Positions 33,392 to 39,016 of a stretch of 39,016 nt of DNA are shown in pieces. The notes under the pieces were generated by a model. The model worked only from the letters and a program-made list of their open reading frames with translations, ran no database searches and was not told the DNA's origin. Positions within the stretch are counted from its first letter, which is position 1; each line of letters opens with the position of its first letter. The position numbers and the translations under genes were made by a program. Source of the stretch: an uncultured Bacteroidales bacterium. GTDB taxonomy: Bacteria; Bacteroidota; Bacteroidia; Bacteroidales; P3. The DNA is taken from assembly GCA_905235855.1 (NCBI GenBank), contig CAJONE010000022.1, positions 1-39,016 on the forward strand, in the 5' to 3' direction.

Positions 33392-35650
33392 CTATTGCAG
33401 CGTTATTTCAAGGTCAATGAGGTCTTTGTCGTCGCTGCTGAAGCCCACCTGCAAGGTGATTTTTGTGCCAGCGGCGGGGTATCGCATCTGGCCTGTCGCG
33501 TCGTCGTAGTAGCGGAAAGCCTCGTAGTTTACCGGAATGCTGAACATCACGTCGTGACGGTAGAAAAGGCCAGAGAACGGAACGTCGGATGCCTCGCTGT
33601 GGCGTTCTTCTGTTCGAACGAAACCCACCAGGGTTTTCTCGCATCCGTCGGGCATGTTGCTCCCTTTGGCATACACCTGAACCACTTCCTCGCGCGGGTG
33701 GCCTTCAACACGCAGTATTCCAGTAACACTCCGGCTGCGAGCGTCGTACCTCAGGTTGCGCAACGAGTGCGAGCCGTTGTATGTGAGTCCGAATCCGAAA
33801 GGGTAGGAGGGTGTTTGCTTGAGATAGCGGTAAGTGCGGTTTGCCATCGAGTAGTTCTCAAAAGCCGGCAGCTGACCGGTGGAAGCGTAGAAGGTCACCG
33901 GCAGCCGTCCGAGGAGCGCGCCGTTTGAACAGTCGGCTATGGTCTCGAACAACGCTTGCCCCATTGCCTCGCCACCGTAGAAGGCTACAAGTATTGCGTC
34001 CACATGTTCCGCCACGTCGCCAAGTGCTATGGCGCTGCCGGTGCAGAGTACCAGTATGACGGGCTTGCCGGTGCGCTGTTTTAATGCTTTGATGGTTTTG
34101 GCTTGAATGTCGGGCAGTTCAATGCGAGTGCGGTCGCCACCCGAAAATCCGTCGCAATCCACATCCAGCTCTTCTCCCTCGAGCGCGGGGCTGAGCCCGC
34201 CGAAATAAACTATGGCATCGTAGTTTTTCAGGTGGTCGATGCAGCCTTCAAGGTATATGCTGTCGTCGTATTGCGGTTTTTCGACAAGGTTGTTGAGCCG
34301 TTCGGTGAAAAGCTCCAGGTTGCCGTTCGCTGTCGTTATGGCGTATTCGGTGAATGCTTCCAGTGGCGTTATGGGATTTACAGGCTGGCCGTTGTAGTTG
34401 CCGAGCATCATGGCGGTGTCGTTGGCGTTGGGACCCACTATGGCGAGTCTGTGTATGTCGTGGCGGACTTCCTGCTTAAAGTGCCGCTGCTCGATGCCTG
34501 GCAGACACAATGGCAGAACGCCGTTGTTTTTAAGCATCACGATGCTTTCTCTTGCCATATCGAGTGCGCGCGAGCGAGTGCGTGGCAATTTGGCAAGGTC
34601 CACAGGGTCGTCAACTCCGGTGAGCAACCGGGTTCGCAACACCCGTCGCAAGTGCTTGTCGACCTGCTCTTGGCCGACAAGTCCTGCTGCCACAGCCCCT
34701 TTCAGTGCCGCGAGGCCACTGCCGCACTCCAGATCGACTTCGCCGCCAAAGGCCGCCGCTGCCGCCGCCACCGCGTCTGCGTGGGTTTCGTGGCGCGGTG
34801 TCTTTGCATCGCGTTCCCACAGGTCGTTCAGCGCCCAGCAGTCGGTCACGACAATTCCGTCGTAGCGCCAGCGTTTGCGCAGTATGTCGCTCAGAAGAGG
34901 GCTGTTGGTGCAGCACGGTTCGCCGTTTATGCGGTTATAGCCACACATCACCTGTTGCACATCGCTGTTTTTTACAATGTATTCAAATGCAGGCAGATAG
35001 GTATACCAGAGGTCGAAAACCGAAACTTTCGAATTGAACCGGTGACGTGTCTTTTCCGGACCGCTGTGCACGGCCAGGTGTTTCAGGCATGCTGCCGCCA
35101 GCAGGCTGTTTTTGTCGAGTTTGGTCTGAAGCCCTTTCACTGCGGCAAGCCCCATTTGTGCCGTGAGCCACGGGTCTTCACCAAAGGTCTCCATGCCACG
35201 TCCCCAGCGGGGGTCGCGAAAAATGTTGATGTTGGGGGTGAAGTAGGTTATGCCTTTGTTGTCGCCATAGTTCGAGTGCTGCCGTTCGTTGGCATATTTG
35301 CGCCGTCCTTCGACGGCAATGGCGCGAAACGACTCCTCCACCAGGCCGCAGTCCCATGTGGCAGCCATGCCTATGGGCATCGGATAGACCGTGGCGGTTC
35401 CGTTACGGCCTATGCCGTGCAATGCCTCGTTCCACCAGCTGTAGGGTTTCAGCCCCAGTCTCTCTATGGCCGGATTCTGATGCTCCAAAAGCGACAGCTT
35501 TTCGTCGAGCGTAAGGTTCGAAACCAGGTTGTCAATGCGTTGGTTTGTTGGAAGCGACCTGTTCTGGAATGGGTATTTTTGGGCGGTGGCGTGTGTGGTG
35601 CACAGAATGGTGGCCATTGTGACCACAATAAAGGTTATGGTTTGTTTCAT
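33392..35650 (-). CDS. Glycoside hydrolase family 3 (beta-xylosidase/beta-glucosidase-like)
   Basis: The 752-residue enzyme has a signal peptide (MKQTITFIVVTMATILCTTH, cut after ATAQ). It then has the GH3 N-terminal barrel: YSWWNEALHGIGR, TYFTPNINIFRDPRWGRGME, LKHLAVHSG, and the nucleophile D270 in GIVVTDCWAL. The C-terminal sandwich domain (MLKNNGVLPL, VGPNANDT, then ALEGEELDVDCDGFSGGDR) supplies the acid/base residue. A fibronectin-III-like end follows (EVVQVYAKGS, ETLVGFVRTEE pattern). WWNEALHG is typical of GH3 xylosidases and related enzymes that split terminal beta-linked sugars from plant polysaccharides. It should act in the periplasm. The start at ATG 35650 is chosen for the signal peptide; the promoter lies directly before it. 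It diverges from the outer-membrane-protein gene. Confidence 0.92.
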   Translation of the reverse strand: MKQTITFIVVTMATILCTTHATAQKYPFQNRSLPTNQRIDNLVSNLTLDEKLSLLEHQNPAIERLGLKPYSWWNEALHGIGRNGTATVYPMPIGMAATWDCGLVEESFRAIAVEGRRKYANERQHSNYGDNKGITYFTPNINIFRDPRWGRGMETFGEDPWLTAQMGLAAVKGLQTKLDKNSLLAAACLKHLAVHSGPEKTRHRFNSKVSVFDLWYTYLPAFEYIVKNSDVQQVMCGYNRINGEPCCTNSPLLSDILRKRWRYDGIVVTDCWALNDLWERDAKTPRHETHADAVAAAAAAFGGEVDLECGSGLAALKGAVAAGLVGQEQVDKHLRRVLRTRLLTGVDDPVDLAKLPRTRSRALDMARESIVMLKNNGVLPLCLPGIEQRHFKQEVRHDIHRLAIVGPNANDTAMMLGNYNGQPVNPITPLEAFTEYAITTANGNLELFTERLNNLVEKPQYDDSIYLEGCIDHLKNYDAIVYFGGLSPALEGEELDVDCDGFSGGDRTRIELPDIQAKTIKALKQRTGKPVILVLCTGSAIALGDVAEHVDAILVAFYGGEAMGQALFETIADCSNGALLGRLPVTFYASTGQLPAFENYSMANRTYRYLKQTPSYPFGFGLTYNGSHSLRNLRYDARSRSVTGILRVEGHPREEVVQVYAKGSNMPDGCEKTLVGFVRTEERHSEASDVPFSGLFYRHDVMFSIPVNYEAFRYYDDATGQMRYPAAGTKITLQVGFSSDDKDLIDLEITLQ

Positions 35651-35655
35651 AGGTG

Positions 35656-35663
35656 CAAAGATA
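35656..35663 (-). promoter_or_regulatory. -7 promoter element of the GH3 gene
   Basis: On the - strand TATCTTTG is followed by CACCT and then the ATG at 35650. Transcription would start at or very near the start codon, so the mRNA should be nearly leaderless. Confidence 0.6.
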
Positions 35664-35690
35664 TGCAAAATAGTGCAATAAGTGAAAATA

Positions 35691-35723
35691 TTTGCAAAAT
35701 GTGAATAATCTTGTGTATCTTTG
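35691..35723 (+). promoter_or_regulatory. Promoter of the outer-membrane-protein gene
   Basis: TTTG (35691-35694), a 21-base spacer and TATCTTTG (35716-35723) match the Bacteroidota consensus. It is back to back with the GH3 promoter, about 50 bases away. Confidence 0.75.
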
Positions 35724-35751
35724 CATTGTTTTACTGACTTTTGGACCTGTT

Positions 35752-36414
35752 ATGAACCGTATTTTCACACTTGTCGTACTCGTCTCGCTGATAGCCGGAA
35801 ATATTCAAGCTCAACGATATATGGGCAATTACGATGAAGGCGATGGCCGCCTCTCGAATCTTAAACTGCCGGAGTCCGAACGGGGCAAGGGTTTTGCCCT
35901 CCGCTTCGGCCTCGATGCCGGCAAAATGCAGTTGGCGGCTATCAACCTCGAATACGAGATCAATCCGTACGTTGCGCTGGGCATCGGTGCCGGCGGTGGC
36001 TATCATCTCGACGCGGGATGGGCAGTGCCCATCTATTTCGAAACCCGTGCCTATGCCCCCAATGCGCTCTACAGCGGATATGCGAGCCTGCGAGTGGGTT
36101 ACATGCTTGGACTGGCCGACGGCAAGCAGGTGCCGACCCAGCAGACTCTCTACGGCAATCCGCTCACAAAGGTCGACAAGCTCGGTGGCTTTATGGCCTC
36201 GTTTGGCATCGGGTTCTCGTGGAAACGTCTCGACGCGGGTGTCAATTTCGGTCTCGCCTTCGGCAATTTCGAGAAATACTATACTTCCGGTGGCGAAACC
36301 TTTCACCAATGGATTATCCCCAACAAGGCCTATCTCATTGCCGGAGTGCATCTCTCTTACAGCCTCAGGCTTTGGAAGAAGGAACCATACAACAAAGTCA
36401 TAAAGCGCAACTGA
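35752..36414 (+). CDS. Predicted outer-membrane beta-barrel protein
   Basis: The 220-residue protein starts at ATG 35752, 28 bases after its promoter, with a signal peptide (MNRIFTLVVLVSLIAGNIQA, cut before QRYMG). The rest is a series of amphipathic strands with alternating hydrophobic residues and aromatic ends (FALRFGLDAGKMQLAAINLE, VALGIGAGGGYHLDAGWAVP, SGYASLRVGYMLGL, GFMASFGIGFSW, AGVHLSYSLRLW). This is the pattern of a small 8- to 10-stranded outer-membrane barrel as in the Omp_b-brl families. No TonB box or plug is present, so it is not a SusC-type receptor. I do not recognise a closer family. It is followed by a repeat copy and a terminator, and is monocistronic. Confidence 0.7.
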   Translation: MNRIFTLVVLVSLIAGNIQAQRYMGNYDEGDGRLSNLKLPESERGKGFALRFGLDAGKMQLAAINLEYEINPYVALGIGAGGGYHLDAGWAVPIYFETRAYAPNALYSGYASLRVGYMLGLADGKQVPTQQTLYGNPLTKVDKLGGFMASFGIGFSWKRLDAGVNFGLAFGNFEKYYTSGGETFHQWIIPNKAYLIAGVHLSYSLRLWKKEPYNKVIKRN

Positions 36415-36459
36415 AGCCGTGCCAGTGATGATGTGACTTTCAAAAGGCAAAAATTGTTG

Positions 36460-36497
36460 TGCAGACTCAACTGCCAAGTGCAACACAGTTGTGCAAA
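36460..36497 (+). repeat. Dispersed 38-nt repeat, copy B
   Basis: It matches the reverse complement of 61-98 at 36 of 38 positions. It lies in the 3' untranslated region of the outer-membrane-protein gene, before the terminator. The repeat contains a short inverted pair (CAACACAGTTG type), and GCAAAAATTGT occurs on both flanks (36447-36457 and 36493-36503), which could be a duplicated target or chance. Confidence 0.8.
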
Positions 36498-36521
36498 AAT
36501 TGTAATTTTTTCCCCACGGAT

Positions 36522-36550
36522 TGTGCCGATTAATCTCGGCACACTTTTTT
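36522..36550 (+). terminator. Terminator of the outer-membrane-protein gene
   Basis: An 8-bp perfect stem TGTGCCGA/TCGGCACA (36522-36529 with 36536-36543, 6-base loop) is followed by C and six T. Confidence 0.9.
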
Positions 36551-36614
36551 ACCCCTTTTGTTGCACTTCTAACATGAAATTAGGCTCTCTTTGTTTGATT
36601 TTTTGTGTGTTGGA

Positions 36615-36645
36615 TTTGGACTTTCCGAATAATTGCGTATCTTTG
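36615..36645 (+). promoter_or_regulatory. Promoter of rpsP
   Basis: TTTG (36615-36618), a 19-base spacer and TATCTTTG (36638-36645) followed by CA give a full consensus match. The leader to ATG 36699 is about 45 bases. Confidence 0.85.
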
Positions 36646-36698
36646 CAGACGCAACAAACAAAATATAAAATTTACAACAATTTAAAAATTAGAGCATT

Positions 36699-37253
36699 AT
36701 GCCAGCAAGAATGAGATTGCAACGTCATGGTAAGAAAAACCAGCCTTTCTACCATATCGTTGTAGCGGATGGTCGAGCACCACGCGACGGAAGATTTATC
36801 GAGAAACTGGGTACCTACAACCCGCTGACCAACCCGGCCACCATCGTCCTCAACGAGGAAAGGGCAGCCGAGTGGCTCAAAAACGGAGTGCAGCCGAGCG
36901 ACACGGTTCGCCGTATACTCTCCTACAAAGGGGTTTTGCTTCGCCGTCACCTTCAGATTGGTGTCGAAAAGGGAGCTATCACTCAGGCTCAGGCCGATGC
37001 CAAATTCAACGAGTGGAAACAAGCCAAGGACGCTAAGATTGCCAGCGTGAAGAGCAGTGCCGACGCCGCCAAGCGCGACACCGCCAAATCGCGTATGGAA
37101 GCCGAGCGCAAGCACAACGAGGCCAAGGCCGAGGCCGTGGCTGCCAAGATGCGCGCCAAAGCCGAGGCCGAAGCCGCAGCCAAAGCCGCTGCCGAGGCCG
37201 AAGCCGCCGAAACTCCGGCTTCTGAGGCATCCGAAACACCGGCTGCCGAGTAA
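36699..37253 (+). CDS. rpsP: 30S ribosomal protein S16 with long C-terminal tail
   Basis: The first 80 or so residues are the S16 core ([40 protein letters not shown], then [15 protein letters not shown]), a 30S assembly protein binding the 16S rRNA 5' domain. The total of 184 residues is about twice the usual bacterial length. The extra 100 residues are a charged Ala/Lys/Glu-rich helix, then a stretch nearly all Ala, Glu and Lys ending in [12 protein letters not shown]. Long low-complexity tails of this kind are common in Bacteroidota S16. Its own promoter precedes it, and a terminator separates it from rimM, as rpsP and rimM often sit together. Confidence 0.97.
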   Translation: MPARMRLQRHGKKNQPFYHIVVADGRAPRDGRFIEKLGTYNPLTNPATIVLNEERAAEWLKNGVQPSDTVRRILSYKGVLLRRHLQIGVEKGAITQAQADAKFNEWKQAKDAKIASVKSSADAAKRDTAKSRMEAERKHNEAKAEAVAAKMRAKAEAEAAAKAAAEAEAAETPASEASETPAAE

Positions 37254-37278
37254 AAACATTGTTTTTCACAACCGTCAA

Positions 37279-37309
37279 AGCGTGTCCCGCAAGGGAACAC
37301 GCTTTTTTT
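37279..37309 (+). terminator. Terminator or attenuator between rpsP and rimM
   Basis: AGCGTGTCCC pairs with GGGAACACGCT (one bulged A, GCAA loop), followed by seven T. It would uncouple the levels of the abundant S16 from the scarce RimM. Confidence 0.9.
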
Positions 37310-37337
37310 GAACTCCTTTTCTTTTTTTCCTGACACT

Positions 37338-37871
37338 ATGACCAAAGACGAATGCTACTACCTCGGTCGCATCACCAAACCGTTCGGTTTCAAAGGCGAG
37401 ATGGTCCTTTTCCTTGATGTCGACAACATGGACGATTATGCCAACCTCGACTCCGTTTTCGTTGAGATGAAGAACGTCCTCGTACCCTATTTTATCAAGT
37501 CGCTTCGTTTCAGCGGCAACAAGGCCATCGCCCTGTTCGACGAGTTGTCGCCCGCCGAGGCCGCCGCGCTTGCCGGCCACGACATGTACCTCCCGCTCGA
37601 CCTCCTGCCCAAGCTTTCGGGCAACCAGTTCTATTTCCATGAAGTCAAGGGATTTCGCGTGGTCGACGACGTGTGGGGCGACATCGGCGTCATTGACTCC
37701 GTCATCGAATATCCCGCGCAACCGCTGTTCCGTATCCTCAACGGCTCGACCGAAATCCTAATCCCTGTCATTGACCAAGTCATAAAAAATGTCGACCGCG
37801 AACACAAAATGATATATATATCAGCACCTAATGGTTTGATTGACTTGTATATGACTGCCGATGACAAGTGA
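37338..37871 (+). CDS. rimM: Ribosome maturation factor RimM
   Basis: RimM binds ribosomal protein S19 and aids maturation of the 30S head. The 177-residue product shows the N-terminal RimM barrel (YYLGRITKPFGFKGEMVLFL, with the conserved G-R-I-x-K-x-x-G-x-x-G pattern). The C-terminal PRC-barrel follows (LAGHDMYLPLDLLP, FHEVKGFRVVDDVWGDIGVI, then QPLFRILNGSTEILIPVIDQ), closing with the typical HKMIYISAPNGLIDLY. The ATG at 37338 lies 29 bases after the terminator T run. Position after rpsP is the common arrangement. Confidence 0.95.
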   Translation: MTKDECYYLGRITKPFGFKGEMVLFLDVDNMDDYANLDSVFVEMKNVLVPYFIKSLRFSGNKAIALFDELSPAEAAALAGHDMYLPLDLLPKLSGNQFYFHEVKGFRVVDDVWGDIGVIDSVIEYPAQPLFRILNGSTEILIPVIDQVIKNVDREHKMIYISAPNGLIDLYMTADDK

Positions 37872-37909
37872 TGTTGAAAAGTATTGATTTATTTTGCTCA
37901 AAAAAAGTC

Positions 37910-37917
37910 TATATTTG
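37910..37917 (+). promoter_or_regulatory. -7 promoter element of the DksA/TraR-type gene
   Basis: TATATTTG followed by CA fits TAnnTTTG. It ends 28 bases before ATG 37946. Confidence 0.65.
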
Positions 37918-37945
37918 CAAATTAATAATCATAAAACTTAAGGCT

Positions 37946-38344
37946 ATGGCAAAGAAAGTTGTAAATCAGGAGAAGACATGCTATTCTGCCGAAGAATTGC
38001 AGGAGTTCAAGGCTTTGATCTTAAAGAAAATTGAAGAGGCCAAGCGCAATCTCGACATGCAGATGCAGGCCATGGCCGGCAATGAGAACGAGGCAAACGA
38101 CACGGCCCCGACTTTCAAAACCCTCGAAGAGGGCAGCAATGTACTTTCAAAGGAGGAGAACGCCCGACTTGCCGCCCGCCAGCAGCGCTTTATCCGCGAT
38201 TTGGAGGCCGCTCTGATTCGTATCGAAAACGGCACCTACGGCATCTGCCGCGTCACCGGCAAGCTTATACCGAAAGAGCGTTTGATGATTGTGCCGCATG
38301 CTACCACATCCATAGAGGGCAAGCAGAAAGAGAAAGGCCGTTAG
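37946..38344 (+). CDS. DksA/TraR-family protein
   Basis: The 132-residue protein resembles DksA. Its N-terminal half forms a coiled coil (ELQEFKALILKKIEEAKRNL, then LSKEENARLAARQQRFIRDL), and the C-terminal part has the zinc-finger module GTYGICRVTGKLIPKERLMI followed by a short helix. DksA inserts its coiled coil into the RNA polymerase secondary channel and works with ppGpp. Only one of the four zinc cysteines remains (in GIC), so no classical zinc site is expected; this cysteine-poor form is common in Bacteroidota. The start at 37946 is chosen because the promoter lies just before it. It is monocistronic. Confidence 0.9.
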   Translation: MAKKVVNQEKTCYSAEELQEFKALILKKIEEAKRNLDMQMQAMAGNENEANDTAPTFKTLEEGSNVLSKEENARLAARQQRFIRDLEAALIRIENGTYGICRVTGKLIPKERLMIVPHATTSIEGKQKEKGR

Positions 38345-38384
38345 TTAAGTGATTTTTAGAACAAGTAGGCACCTGCAAACAGAA

Positions 38385-38414
38385 AAGAGGGGCATCCGCA
38401 AGGTTGCCTCTCTT
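38385..38414 (+). terminator. Terminator between the DksA-type gene and the ABC ATPase gene
   Basis: AAGAGGGGCA pairs with TGCCTCTCTT (one G-T pair, 10-base loop). T-rich bases follow on both strands, so it may serve both converging genes. Confidence 0.75.
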
Positions 38415-38419
38415 TCGGT

Positions 38420-39016
38420 TTATATTCGCGGTATTGCGTCGATCAGGCGTCTGGTGTATTCCTGCTGTGGGTGGGCATACAGCTCGTCGGAGTTGTTGAG
38501 TTCTACCATGCGCCCCTTCTCCATCACCATGATGCGGTCGGAAATGAACTTTACCACCGAAAGGTCGTGCGTAATGAAAAGGTAGGTGTAGCCATACTTT
38601 CGTTTCAGGTCGTTAAGCAGGTTAAGCACCTGAGCCTGCACCGACACGTCGAGTGCCGACACACTCTCGTCGCATACCACCAGTTCTGGACGTACAGCCA
38701 GTGCACGCGCTATGCACACCCGCTGCCGTTGTCCGCCGCTGAACTCGTGCGGATAGCGGTTGTAGCACTCCCGCTCAAGTCCCACTTCGTGCATCAGCCG
38801 CTCTACGGCTTCTCGCCGTTCCGTCTCGCTGGCGTAGATATGGTGGCAACGAAGCGGCTCGGTTATGGCCTCGCCCACGGTGAGCCGCGGGTTGAGCGAT
38901 GAGTAGGGGTCCTGAAACACAATCTGCATCTTGGTGCGCAGGTGCCTCAGCTGTGTGCGCGAAAGTTTGTCGAGCGGCTCGCCGTTGTATTCCACCGAAC
39001 CCGACGAGTGGGCGAT
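38420..39016 (-). CDS. Oligopeptide-type ABC transporter ATP-binding protein, 3' part
   Basis: The frame is open to the window edge, so the gene continues beyond 39016 and the Walker A motif is not in view. The 198 visible residues hold the Q-loop region (MQIVFQDPYSSLNPRLTVGE), which is the hallmark of the OppF/DppF type, the signature HEFSGGQRQRVCIARALA, Walker B LVVCDESVSALD, the D-loop and the switch histidine in LFITHDLSVVKF. A C-terminal HPQQEYTRRLIDAIP follows, the motif of the oligopeptide/dipeptide ATPase C-terminal domain. It is a cytoplasmic subunit powering import of peptides or similar solutes. The permease and binding-protein genes are not in the window. Confidence 0.92.
   Translation of the reverse strand: MAHSSGSVEYNGEPLDKLSRTQLRHLRTKMQIVFQDPYSSLNPRLTVGEAITEPLRCHHIYASETERREAVERLMHEVGLERECYNRYPHEFSGGQRQRVCIARALAVRPELVVCDESVSALDVSVQAQVLNLLNDLKRKYGYTYLFITHDLSVVKFISDRIMVMEKGRMVELNNSDELYAHPQQEYTRRLIDAIPRI

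Noticed and set aside
36433-36714. A 93-codon + strand frame downstream of the barrel protein
   Set aside because: It runs through the dispersed repeat, a terminator and the rpsP promoter, so it cannot be a normal gene.

Overview
The window looks like a chromosomal segment of a member of the Bacteroidota, most likely the order Bacteroidales. Intergenic regions repeatedly carry the Bacteroidota promoter signature TTTG-N19/21-TAnnTTTG and lack clear Shine-Dalgarno sequences. There are three signs of a type IX secretion system (T9SS): one C-terminal sorting domain of each main kind and a decayed third. Ribosomal protein S16 has the long tail typical of the group, and L31 is of the zinc-free kind. 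I cannot name a genus.

Bases 1-3280 hold a tRNA-Val(TAC) followed by accessory DNA: an AT-rich gap, a small operon (XRE-type regulator, small membrane protein, HicB antitoxin, and a hicA toxin gene broken by an in-frame TAG), and, on the opposite strand, two truncated phage genes (a toxin-like nuclease domain and the C-terminal part of a portal protein) with a compact structured element upstream. This reads as the eroded remains of elements inserted beside a tRNA gene. It is followed by a two-gene unit (PLD-type nuclease plus DEDDh exonuclease) that may be housekeeping or accessory.

Bases 4400-13814 are ordinary cell-envelope genes on the + strand: murF, an exported EEP-family hydrolase, a CPA2 cation/proton antiporter, an S41 processing protease, an O-antigen-ligase-type membrane protein and an M16 peptidase. 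Several of these probably use TTG or GTG starts. Bases 13900-20915 are mainly on the - strand: a secreted protein whose T9SS tail is frameshifted, tRNA-Pro(GGG), an OmpA/PD40-type envelope protein, Lon protease, a PolB-type 3'-5' exonuclease and ribosomal protein L31.

Bases 21150-32983 are the most striking part: an 11.5-kb - strand locus for one giant T9SS-exported repeat protein of about 3,840 residues. It carries InlB-type repeats, HYR-like modules, about a dozen 80-residue Cys-rich repeats, CDSY/GCDS repeats and a type-B sorting domain. It is now split into three reading frames by two small indels, and a degenerate second copy of the sorting domain lies just downstream of its terminator.

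Bases 33322-39016 hold a GH3 glycosidase diverging from an outer-membrane-protein gene, then rpsP-rimM, a DksA/TraR-family regulator and the 3' part of an oligopeptide-type ABC ATPase gene that runs off the window. A 38-nt dispersed repeat occurs twice in opposite orientation, at 61-98 and 36460-36497.
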